A stretch of DNA of 64,000 bases, from assembly GCF_000252955.1 (NCBI RefSeq), contig NC_014228.1, positions 2,705,232 to 2,769,231 of the forward strand. Direction: 5' to 3'. Made by a program: the position numbers and the translations under genes. The notes beneath the pieces are model-generated. The model did no database searches, was not told the DNA's origin, and was given only the letters and a program-made list of their open reading frames with translations. This document shows positions 41,156 through 50,900 of the stretch, in pieces (within the stretch, counting starts at the first letter, position 1; every line of letters starts with the position of its first letter). This DNA is from Xenorhabdus nematophila ATCC 19061. GTDB taxonomy: Bacteria; Pseudomonadota; Gammaproteobacteria; Enterobacterales; Enterobacteriaceae.

Positions 41156-41473
41156 TTAGTGATAAGTTACAGTAATCAAACCTAATTTTTTATTTTCCCC
41201 TAACCATTTAACTTCTTTTGTTCCAATATTCTTTTCGATGGATAATGGAGACTTGCTCTCTTTTTTATACTCAATGACTTTCTCTTGTTTGAGTTGCTCC
41301 CCATCATACCAACAAGCCATTTCAATATGTTCTTCTTCCCAATTAAATTGGCAAGGAGGATCAACAATAGCCCCCTGAAAATGAATCAAACCAGAACTTG
41401 AAGTTGGCAAAGAATACACCATTCCGGGATAAGATAAAGAGATAAACAAGAAAGTCGTCATTTTTCGTAACAT
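41156..41473 (-). CDS. Small secreted pilin-like protein (copy 2)
   Basis: 105 residues from the ATG at 41471-41473 (GGAGG 10 bases upstream; a GTG two codons earlier is possible). The signal peptide ends near SLP; then SSSGLIHFQGAIVDPPCQF, a second Cys in IEMACWYDGEQL, and a C-terminal KEVKWLGENKKLGLITVTYH. It shares the SGxIxFxGAIVDPxCQ core, the V-K-W motif and the terminal strand with the upstream-lying copy 284 bp away. Function unknown; possibly a truncated fimbrial or secreted beta-sandwich protein. Confidence 0.7.
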   Translation of the reverse strand: MLRKMTTFLFISLSYPGMVYSLPTSSSGLIHFQGAIVDPPCQFNWEEEHIEMACWYDGEQLKQEKVIEYKKESKSPLSIEKNIGTKEVKWLGENKKLGLITVTYH

Positions 41474-41798
41474 AAGCACCCAACCTCCAAAACAGGCATT
41501 ATTATCTGGTTTTCAAATCCAGCCCCGCGCTAATTTTAAAACCAGATAATGGCGTAACGCTCTGCCGGCTATATAACGATATAACGGAAGATGAAACAAA
41601 CTCTTTATATTTTTATTTATTTTAGTTACAATTCGAAATAATATTCCAATAAATTAAGATATAGGGATATCTACCTGTAGTTATTTAATAATAGTCAGAT
41701 AACAATATTGCAAAAAATATATATTTTCGGTACTGGCGTGGAGATTTAGCTATTTTTCCGATATCACAGAATTGTTTTCATATTAACAATGAAATAAT
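41474..41798. other. Gap between pilin-like gene and T6SS remnant
   Basis: About 325 AT-rich bases. No gene seen. A hairpin of ccagccccgc...-type short repeats near 41519 (gaaatc/ccagataatggcg pairs) is too imperfect to call. Confidence 0.35.
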
Positions 41799-41921
41799 TT
41801 ACCAATAAAATGTACAAATATACCAATCGCCATTGAAGATGCTTGATTTCTTATCCAAACCAAATCATGCTTGCCACCCTGAAAATTCATCTGATCCCAG
41901 ACCAAAAATGCTCCCCCCGAA

Positions 41922-42958
41922 TTGATGCACAATACAACGCGTGACAGTCGGGTCTGTGACCGCATCAAGGCCGGGCTTCTGGCTCATGAAGGCTGGACAG
42001 CTCAGAGGATTGCCCGCGCCTTGCGTATTCATGACAGTACGGTCAGCCGTCACCGAAAAGATTTCCTCGCTCAGGAAAAACTCCCCCCGGAAAATGGCGG
42101 CTCTGAAAGCCATCTCTCTGCCGAACACCCCGCTGACCTGATTGATTATCTGACGGCCAATCTGATGCATACCCCCGCCCAAATTGGGGCCGGTGTCCGA
42201 GCCCGTTGGCCGGTGTCTTTCCGCGTCGGGGGAATGACGAAATGGCTTCACCGTCCACAAAGCTCAGCGCGGGCGGGATGAAAGCAGGAAAAAATCAGGT
42301 AAAAGTGGCCGAAACGACCGGCAGTCGTCCCCGTCTCAATAGGCTGGGTGCCCTGAATTTACACCGCACTGAAGACACCGTGCTCCGGGAAGACCCGGGT
42401 ATCAATGCCGAAAACATCGCGTATTTCGTCGGCGCGCGCCGGGAAACTGACCCGCTTTCGCAAAAAATCCCTATTATTCTGGATAATGCGGGTTACCCCT
42501 GGGCAGAATGCGTGAAAGATATTGCGTATGGGCGTAATATTGAATTGCATTACCTGCCGCCTGACAGCCCAAATCTCAATCCGATAGAGCGATTGTGGAA
42601 GTATATGAATGAGCCAGTGCGTAACAATGTCTATTTTCCGGATGCGCAGACGTTTCGTGAAACCCTGCGCCACTTTTTCCATGTCATGTTGCCAGAAAAA
42701 ACGAAAGAACTCACGACCCCAGGGCGCGAGCACACTATTTTAGCTGCGTTTTTAAGATGATTATCTCTTAATGTTCAGTTTTAATAGTGTTTTTATCGAG
42801 TGAAATTTAATCGCACAGGCAATTCTTTAGACTTTTATAGAAAACTAAAGAATTAAAGAACAAGATTGACATTTTAAGTTCAAATATTAATCAAAGTATG
42901 CTCGCGCCCTGCTCACGACCCGACTGACTGACCATTTTCAGATTTTAAAACCTGCATC
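41922..42958 (+). pseudogene. IS630-family transposase, broken
   Basis: The first frame (41922-42281) reads the N-terminal HTH part (HEGWTAQRIARALRIHDSTVSRH). It breaks at MTKWLHR, and a second frame (42206-42760) gives VAETTGSRPRLNRLGALNLH, IPIILDNAGYPWAECVKDIA and LHYLPPDSPNLNPIERLWKY, the C-terminal DDE part. The first catalytic Asp region is deleted, so the enzyme is dead. After ELTT the frame runs into the nested miniature element; without that, it would continue RLTDHFQILKPASSG to a natural stop. Confidence 0.82.
42720..42911. mobile_element. 192-bp miniature inverted-repeat element (MITE)
   Basis: The element starts cagggcgcgagca and ends tgctcgcgccctg, perfect 13-bp inverted repeats (weaker pairing continues to about 19). 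It is flanked by a perfect 10-bp direct repeat ctcacgaccc at 42710-42719 and 42912-42921. Removing it and one repeat restores the IS630 transposase C-terminal reading frame. The interior is AT-rich and non-coding. The 10-bp duplication fits an IS4-like or similar transposase acting in trans; the parent is not in this window. Confidence 0.8.
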
Positions 42959-42975
42959 TTCAGGTTAGATTGGTA

Positions 42976-43631
42976 TAGGTTTGTAGATTATTTTCCATTC
43001 GTTTTTTGGTTGGGTATTTAATTCGAAAAAAGTTAGTCCGTTGCCTCCAGAATATAATCCTATTTGATTGGAATTACCTGTGACAAAACTTTTCCTCAAG
43101 ACTGGATAAATAGTCGGACTATAATCAATAATATTTTTTAGTTGTTTCATTTCTCTAGGTTTTCTTGCCATTGATATATACATTTATTCCAGCCACGCCT
43201 CGAGGAATGGCACCTTTCATCAGATGGTTAACATTAGTATACTCAAGCGTTAATTCAATATTATCAATCTGCCATTGACACCATCCTCCACCGTTAAGAG
43301 GTATTTTTTCCTTAAAAGAACCAGTCTCAGGGCTTACTGAAATATTAAATTTTTTCCAGTAATATTTGGGAAGGTGATAGAGTTTTCCACCTGCGGTATT
43401 ATGAGTAGCAAGACATCTATTTGAAGCATAAATACCATCTAAATTAGGTTTAGTGTTTGGGGGAGCAATGCCTTCAACAATAATCCATTGATTTTTTTCA
43501 GGCGGAGAGAATGGCTTGAACTTATCGTTATAAGTTTGCCAGTAACTTGAAATAGTATTAAATATAAATTCACACCCTGTCAAACACAGAGTAATAGGTA
43601 ATATTGTTAATAATTTTAATGCAATTTTCAT
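42976..43631 (-). pseudogene. Lipoprotein gene, immunity-like, frameshifted and IS-split
   Basis: The 5' part (43155-43631) encodes a lipoprotein: MKIALKLLTILPITLCLTGC with the lipobox Cys at residue 20, then a periplasmic domain with GGGWCQWQIDNIELTLEY and GVAGINVYING. It stops at KKT*. One base fewer in the run AAGAAAACC would join it to the next frame, which reads KPREMKQLKNIIDYSPTIYP onward to KNEWKIIYKP. An IS630 then cuts off the last codons. It lies 10 bp behind a T6SS effector remnant, where an immunity lipoprotein is expected. Family not certain. Confidence 0.65.
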
Positions 43632-43641
43632 TATTAGTCCT

Positions 43642-44304
43642 TTATCGTTTTTCAGAATAACGTTGTAAGGCTATTGGACCTCTTTCATCGTTTCTGGTCA
43701 CTTCTAGCGTTATTGCTAATTGATTGTCAATCTCTCTTAAAAAATAGTGTTCTCTGATTTTTTTTCTTTGAAAGACTGCACGAATAGAGTGAGATTCGCT
43801 TGCAAGAAATGATAAATCTTCCGGCTTCCTTTGCAGTTTCCTATCCGGCGAAAGAGCACATAATTCCTGCAATCTCTTGTCAATATATTCAGAATATAAG
43901 GTGCTGCTATGGTTAAAAAGTCCTGTTCCACGCTTGCCTGTGGGATTTTCGTCCCCCTGAAAAAATGAACGTATTTCTTGCTCTCTGTATTGATCTACTT
44001 TGGTCTGTTGTTCAATAAATTCTTTAGTTTCTTTTTTGGTATTTTCATTTAACTCTGGAAGCAAATAAAATTTTGACTCCGAATCAGGAAGTGCATAAAA
44101 GTAAATTAATTTACCGTGATGTAAAAAAGGATCGTTATCACGGTTGAGTGACTTAATACTTTTTGCAGTGAGAGTACCAGCTAAACTTAATGATGAACCC
44201 ACAGCAATATCAAATACTTCAATTGCGTATCCTACAAATTTATAATCTGTTTGAAGAGCGATATTATCCATATCCTTGTTGAATGGCACAGATGGAACAA
44301 AATC
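43642..44304 (-). pseudogene. 3' fragment of a probable T6SS effector gene
   Basis: The open frame begins at the border of the IS3 element and reads DFVPSVPFNKDMDNIALQTD, VFDIAVGSSLSLAGTLTAKS, HHGKLIYFYALPDSESKFYL, FIEQQTKVDQYREQEIRSFF, and ends ITLEVTRNDERGPIALQRYS. The 5' part is lost. I cannot name the family with confidence; a Tle-type lipase C-terminus is one option. Placement between a vgrG stub and a lipoprotein gene supports the effector call. Confidence 0.5.
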
Positions 44305-45301
44305 TGTAGCGGTCAAGAACTTCCGGACATTCTTTTAGCCTCTTCCCATTGCTTCTCGTATTCAACGGGAGAAATGCCCCCATTAAAACTATGGGGGCGA
44401 ATGTAATTATAATATCCGCCCAGATATTGCGTGATATCCCTCATCGCGTCATGCATATCCTGATAGCCTTCCGCTGGCACCCATTCGCTTTTCAGACTCC
44501 GGAATACCCGTTCCATCGGCGAATTATCATAGCAGCAGCCCCTGCGGCTCATGCTTTGGATAATCTGGTTTCGCCAAAGTAAGCGGCGGAACTTTTTGCT
44601 GCTGTATTGACTTCCCTGGCCGGAGTGAAAAATCAGCCGGCCTTCAATAGGGCGCGTTTCCAGGGCATGACTCAGGGCAAGGCAGACCCGCTCTGCATCC
44701 GGTGAGGAAGCGATGGCCATGCCCACCACGCGGCGGGAAAATAAATCCATCACCCCCGGGTATTTGGGCTGGCCGGGGCAAAATGCGGCTGCAAAAAATC
44801 CGGCGACGCCACGTGCTCTTTCCCCGGTGGACGATAACGGTGGACCCCCGGCTGACGACTTTGCAGGCCGCATTCCTGCATTAGCCGGCGAGCCCGCCAG
44901 CGCCCAGCTGTGTGAGCAACGAATAGCCCTACTGCGTATCTCGCTCATCAACACGGCCGCCTGCTTTAGAATTTCTTTTTCCCTTTCCAGACGCCTGACC
45001 TGTTTTTCCAACGCCTGTATCTGGCGTTGTTCGGGCGTTAAGGCTTTACCGGCAGGCGTTACCCCCTGTATTTCGGCCTTATACTGGCGGATCCATTTTC
45101 TCAAGGTACTGGCATCAACGGCCAGTGAACGGGCGATATCAATAACCCGTTGATGATGGAGAACAACCTGCTGAACCGCTTCCAGCTTAAATTCAACGGA
45201 ATCGTGGCGTTTGGTCGGTTTCAATTTCATTGTCATACCTCATTGTCATGTTAATAACATTAGCAGGCTTTTGAGGTGTCCGGATTTAATGTACTACTAC
45301 A
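44305..45301 (-). mobile_element. IS3-family element, inactive copy
   Basis: The ends are imperfect inverted repeats starting tgtag and sharing tccggaca (tgtagcggt...tccggacat against tgtagtagt...tccggacac). At 997 bp it is shorter than intact IS3 elements. The flanks belong to two different genes (effector remnant, vgrG stub), so the insertion was followed by a deletion; flanking aatc and tatc are not a full target duplication. Confidence 0.8.
44313..45236 (-). pseudogene. IS3-family transposase with deletion and lost catalytic residues
   Basis: The N-terminal OrfA part (EFKLEAVQQVVLHHQRVIDIARSLAVDASTLRKWIRQYKAEI and a leucine-zipper-like coil) runs on to a scrambled middle (residues about 105-165), where the OrfA/OrfB junction and the first DDE aspartate (normally in WVxDITYI) are missing. 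The second aspartate is changed: HSGQGSQYSS instead of HSDQGSQYSS. The glutamate region SPMERVFRSLKSEW remains. The copy cannot be active. Confidence 0.85.
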
Positions 45302-45470
45302 TATCAGGCAGAGACTGAACCAATGTCAGGTTGAGGGTAAACAGTTCAGATAACCCTTCCTGAAGGGAAAACTCGCCCACGGCAAAGGTGGATTCAGGCA
45401 GGCCGGCTATCTGGAAAGTAAAGCGTAACCCGCTTTTGGCCGCCGTCAGCCCGTCCATTATATTCATCAT
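45302..45470 (-). pseudogene. vgrG: vgrG (tssI) 5' stub
   Basis: From the ATG at 45468-45470, after AAGGAG, the minus strand reads MMNIMDGLTAAKSGLRFTFQ, IAGLPESTFAVGEFSLQEGL, SELFTLNLTLVQSLPDM. That is the N-terminal gp27-like start of a T6SS VgrG spike. It ends at the IS3 border after about 56 residues out of the usual 600-800. Confidence 0.82.
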
Positions 45471-45501
45471 GTGTTGCTCCTTATCATGATTGCTTTAACA
45501 G

Positions 45502-47253
45502 TTACATCTCCATGCGTGCCCCATAGACTTCTTTGAATTCCCACAGAATTTTTTGGTTCGGGGTAGACACATCCAGTTTGACGAAGGTGGACTGGCTGAC
45601 AAAACACGCCATCGTCTGATGAATTAACCGGCAGAAACGGTACATCTCTCCCGGATTAGCGTAGCAATCGGGATTCAGGGTTAGTAACCATCAATGTCCC
45701 CGGACGGGGCGGCCCATCTTCATTCGGTCGATCAGGCTCTCTTCCACCTGCATAATGCCATTGATATGTCGCTGGATATGACGGCTCAGGGGGCGGTTAA
45801 ATTCGGCATAATAGTCAAACAGTCGGAGAAAATGGGGCATCCCTTCCGTGGTAAACAACAAAAAGGGCGGGCTGGCGAGGCAGGAAAGCAGTGGCCAGCC
45901 GGAATTATCCTGCAACATCGGCGGGTAATCCGCAGTGACCGGCATGATATTGTGCACACTGAGATGAGAAGGCGAACCTTCCTGCATCACAGTGATGGCG
46001 CTTTTTTCCAGTGCGATTGCGGATTCATGGTAGCCGATAAAATCGCAGGCGACCGCGAGTTCAGGCAGGTGATTAGCCGGTTTGCCCGTCAGGTCAAAAA
46101 AATGCAACCAATGTTGAATGCGATCCAGCAAGTCACGCTCGGTGCGAAGCTGGTAGTAGAAATAATCGGGTTCTTCCCCGGTCAGCAGTTCCGCTGCGGG
46201 TGTAAACTGCGCTATCGGCAGATAGCGGTAAGGTTTGCCCCTTTGTGCGTCATCATCAGGTTGTTGAACCATCTGAACGTCATGCAACCGGAACAATTTT
46301 ATCGAATCGCCCCGTGGCAAAGGATAACAATTATTTTCGGCACTCAGCAGGACAGGCGGGCTGATTCTTTTTTCCAGATGAATGGCCAGCACACAACCCA
46401 GCATAAAAGCATCACCGACATCATCCAGCGGCAGTTCGCCTTCAAAACGAAAAATCAGCTCAAAGGTGCCCTCCGCATTGAGCGGGACTTCTGCACAGTC
46501 ACGGCTGATATCCAGGGTGACAAAGTTATACAGATGCGGCAACGCATAATATTCAACCAGCGTTTGCAGGGCGGTATAGGTGTTTTTTTTCATCGGCAGG
46601 ATAGGCTTATCCAGTAGGTCATGCCAGCCATAAGGAAAACAGTTCAGTTTGCGTTGTTCGCCCTGTGTTCTCAGGTTCACTTCACAGAGATGCTGATCAA
46701 GCCACAGGCTGAGCTGTGCTGCTTGTTCGGTATCCGTACCAAGGAAAAAAGAGAGCGATCCACTTTTCCAGACGGGTGAAGTACTTCCCGTCTGACAAAG
46801 AGTCAGGATAATTTCGCTGTGGGTGCTGGTTTTTTTCACCCGGCGATCCCGCACAACTAAAGGCTCAATATGCAGCGGGCGGCAGGTTTTGAACGTGAGT
46901 AATTGCCCCTCCGCCTGCGCAGAAACAGCGGTATTTCTGGGAATATCAGCAACGCCCTGATGTTCACCATCGGTGGGGAAAAATTGCATGACCGTGGTGG
47001 GCGGAACAGGGCACAGTACTAACGGCCAGATACGGGCCAGAATGCCGTGGGTAATTTCGGGGAAATCATCCTCCAGTTTATCCCGTAAACGGGCAATCAG
47101 TAGCGCAAACGCCTCAAAGAGACGTTGAATATCGGGATCATGGGCCGTAGCCAGAAAATCCGTTAAATGGGGTGACTCTTTTGCCACGCGCTGAGCCAGC
47201 TCCCGCAGGTAGGCGCGTTCTTGCAGGTACAGAGATTGCTTGTTGTTTATCAT
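45502..47253 (-). pseudogene. tssF: T6SS baseplate protein TssF with in-frame stop
   Basis: The frame from 47253 encodes 520 residues of TssF (VasA/ImpG): YLQERAYLRELAQRVAKESPHLTDFLATAHDPDIQRLFEAFALLIARLRDKLEDDFPEIT at the start, and RHINGIMQVEESLIDRMKMGRPVRGH at its end. A TGA (45691-45693) then interrupts, but the same frame continues WLLTLNPDCYANPGEMYRFC, RLIHQTMACFVSQSTFVKLD, VSTPNQKILWEFKEVYGARM to a TAA at 45502-45504, the normal TssF C-terminus (total about 585). No tssG or tssE is adjacent. A long antisense frame here is a shadow. Confidence 0.85.
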
Positions 47254-47978
47254 TATTTTTGCTTTTTTATGTTAGCTTTTTTTATCCGGTAGGTTAATTT
47301 ATTGTACACATACATCAATAAAATTAATCAACCGATTAGATGAAATTTTCGTCTGATTTTGACGGAATATGGAGAAATTAGCGGAATATGAGCGAGAATT
47401 CAGGCAAAAATAAGGATGGCGGGAACAGCAACGATTTGACTCCATCCGGCCTGACCGTTAATATTTGTTTCTATAACAACGATCCATCGCCTGCCAGAAT
47501 GAAATGACCGACAAATTTAACCATTTTTAACCCTCAAGGCTTGTTTACTTTAAGATGATGAAAAAGCACATAATGAGCAATATAAATAAGTAAAATCAGT
47601 TAGGAAAACTAAAGGAAGCAAAAAATCTGGGACATTAAAAGGGGCATAAACGGAAAGTAAGAAAATAGACTTTTTGTTCATAAGATTCTGAGCCAATCGT
47701 TAATGTCATTATTAGTAAATAATGAATTGTCTTCTCAGATCCGGTATTTTAAATCTATTTATATTGTGAAATTAATATATAGATACCCCTGCTGACTCAG
47801 TAGGTAGAAAAATTTAAGTGAATAATATAGCGAACTTTTCATCCACTGGTTTATTCCTGTTTGGGTGATAACAGGATAAGCCATCATCAACACTGAATGG
47901 TAAAGAAACAAACTCCGCCTGGAACAACGGAGTTTGTTGATGGATGAAGTGCCGGCATGGCAGGCACTGTCTCGTTTC
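47254..47978. other. Gap between tssF remnant and NRPS gene
   Basis: 725 AT-rich bases with no gene I can support and no recognisable tssE or tssG sequence. It contains the NRPS terminator near 47922. The tssF start has no clear ribosome site here, consistent with loss of the genes that once preceded it. Confidence 0.45.
47907..47938 (-). terminator. Terminator of the NRPS operon
   Basis: Perfect 11-bp stem (aacaaactccg / cggagtttgtt) with a 10-base loop, followed on the minus strand by TCTTTACC. It lies 41 bases past the NRPS stop. Confidence 0.75.
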
Positions 47979-50900
47979 TTAATGATCTTTTTTAATGACT
48001 ATGGCATCCAATAATGCCTGACCAACAATCTGAATATTGGGTTGCTTCAAGATGGTGTTATGAGAACCCGGAATATCAATAACCGTTAACTGTGCGGGAG
48101 GGATCACCTTATCCCAGCCAAGGTTGACACCGTATTCAATATCCTGTTCTTGTTCCTCTGCCTTGAATAAAGTGATATGGGCATTGGCAGGGCATTCCGT
48201 TGGCGTATAGTCATTAGTTGCCGCCCAAAGGTTGTGGTACAAGAGCAGGTGCTGCCTGATATTCTCAGGGGCAATATGAGAAGGCAGTAGATTGTGCTGT
48301 TGTATTAGCGTAAGAATGGCATTTGAATCACGTTTCAGTGCCAGTGTATTGATTTCCTCCTGCAAAAGATCAGGAAGGTCTTCGGGTAAGTTATCCAAGA
48401 GAACGGCAGTTTCATCAAAGATAAATCCGGCCTCTTTTTCCTCTTGTGTAAAGGTCATTTCGTAGCTGGCAATAGTATCCAGCAGCCCGACAAAATGCAC
48501 AGTTTCACCTGCTGCTGTCAGTTGGCAGGCCATTTCATAGGCGATACTGCCGCCTGACGACCAACCTGCAAGACAATAAGGCCCTTGGATCTGAGCCTGA
48601 CGGATGGATTCAACGTACTCTTTGGCTCGTTCTTTCAAATCGACAGGGGTATTTTCGTCTTCCTTAGCATCTCTGGCAACGATCCCATAAATCGGCATCT
48701 CTTTATCATCAATATAAGGGGCAAGGTCGTAAGCATAGTCAATGATGCCGGTGACTGGGTGAACAAGGAACAGTGCAGGTTTGTCATCTTTGGCTGGCTC
48801 ACCTTTGCGGACAACCACCAAATTTGATTGGTGAGCGGGTGAAGCGCCTGACTGAATAAAGGTGACAAATTCACTGATAGTAGGATAGGCAAGAACATCA
48901 CGCACCGTAATCTCCCTGTCCAATACCTGACGCAAGCGCCCAACGATTTGTAAAGTTAGCAGGGAATGACCGCCTAACTCAAAGAAATGGTCATGGCGTC
49001 CGACTCGTTTTAAACCGAGACACTCTTGCCACACGTTTGCGACGATATTCTCCATTTCACCGATGGGTGCCTCATAGCCTTGTGTAATCATGGCGGATTC
49101 ATCCGGTGCCGGCAGTGCTTTGCGATCCAGTTTTCCGTTAGCTAACAGCGGGAAAGCATCCAATATAACGAACGCACTGGGGAGCATATTTTCCATCAGG
49201 CGGGAACTTAATTGCTCACGTAGTTGAGAAGGTGTGAGAGTGATGCCTGTCTGTGGAATAACATAGGCAACGAGGCGTTTGTCTCCGCTGTTTTCTTCCC
49301 GGGCGATAACGATCGCATCGCTGACGCCTTCACATGTTGCCAGTTGGGCTTCAATTTCCCCCAATTCAATGCGGAAGCCGCGGATCTTGACCTGAAAATC
49401 ATTGCGTCCCAGATATTCAATGGTGCCATCAGGTAACCAGCGGCCCAAATCACCCGTTTTATACATACGGGCATCGGGGTGTTTACTGAACGGATCAGCC
49501 ACAAATTTTTCTGCGGTTAAATCAGGCCGGTTCAGGTAACCACGCGCAACACCCGCACCACTAATGTGAATCTCGCCGCTTACACCAAGGGGAACGGGTT
49601 GCCCGAGCGTATCCAGAATATAAATGCGGGTATTGGGCAACGGGTAGCCAATTGGTATGTTATCAACGATATCAGGCGATTGTTTGCCATCTGATTTCAG
49701 GGCCGTTGCAATAACGGTGGTTTCGGTTGGGCCATAGGAGTTGATCCAACGGCAGGATTGGGTTTCCGGCATGGATTGCCAACTGATTAAATGCCGCAGT
49801 TCAGCTTTCTCGCCGCCGACAATCACCGTGCGCAGATAGCGACCAAAACCACAGCGTCCTGCTGCTATTTCTTGTACCCACAGATGCCAGAAGGCAGTCG
49901 GTAGATCAATGACAGTGATTTTCTGTTCATTCAGCAGAACGACAAATTCTTCATCCGGCACACGGATATGAGCAGGGCGCAGAACCAAAGTAGCACCAGA
50001 GGCAAGGGTCGGGAAAATGTCGGATACTGAGGTATCAAACGCCACGGTAGCAAATTGCAGGATACGATCACCCGGTTGGGGTTCACTGGTCTGGTGTTGC
50101 GCGTGGATAAAGTTCACCACGTTGCGGTGCTCCAGCATCACCCCTTTAGGCTGACCGGTTGAACCGGAAGTGTAAATGATGTAGGCCAAATGATGCGGCT
50201 TAAGCTCCAATTGCAGGGTATCAGGGTTATGATCAGGTTGCTGCGCCACGTTATGACGGTGAACGTGATCATCCAGCAACCAGACGGTCATTCCCTGCGT
50301 TGGCAGGCGTTCCTGCAAATGTTGCTGGGTCAGCAATAACACGGGTTGGCTGTCTGATAATTGGTAGCTCAGCCGTTCGACAGGATAGTCAGGATCGAGA
50401 GGAATATAACCGGCTCCCGCCTTGAGAATACCGTACATGCCGATAATCATGTCCAGACTGCGTTCAACGTAAATGGCCACGCGATCATCGGGGCGCACAC
50501 CTGCCGCAATCAGGTGATGTGCCAGTTGGTTAGCATGGCGGTTCAGTTCCGTATAACTCAATTGCTCATGACCGAACACCAGTGCTGTGGCATCAGGCGT
50601 GCGTTCCACCTGCTGTTCGAACAATTGGTGGATCAACCTATCCTGCGGATAATCCAAATCGGTATCGTTAAAATCCTCCAATACCTGAATACATTCGGCT
50701 GGCGGCAGAATGCTGATTGACCGGATTGATTGTCCAGGGGAACGTTGCAGTGCCTCCACAATGCCTTTCAGTGCTTCATTGACATAAGCATTGATGCGTA
50801 CAGGGTTAACTTGCCGGTTGCATTGGGCCGTGATTTCGTAACCGTCATCAAAATCGTCCACATCCAGTGACAGCGGATAGTTACTGCGTTCTTCAATTTC

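Larger units (their letters stand above)
41821..42975 (+). mobile_element. Degenerate IS630-family element with nested insertion
   Basis: The ends are inverted repeats: taccaatcgccattgaagat on the left and, on the other strand, taccaatctaacctgaagat on the right (16 of 20 match). Both sides have the TA dinucleotide (41819-41820 and 42976-42977) expected for IS630 target duplication. The element was inserted in the last codons of the lipoprotein gene on the minus strand; joining the flanks restores ...KPICTFYW and a stop at 41799-41801. It contains a broken transposase gene and a 192-bp miniature element. Confidence 0.85.

Noticed and set aside
44713..45153. 146-codon plus-strand frame
   Set aside because: It is antisense to the IS3 transposase remnant and its composition reflects that gene.
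45694..46617. 307-codon open frame on the plus strand
   Set aside because: It lies antisense inside tssF, whose minus-strand frame matches a known family along its entire length. The plus-strand product has no recognisable pattern.
47254..47978. Possible tssE or tssG remains upstream of tssF
   Set aside because: The AT-rich stretch gave no frame resembling either protein.
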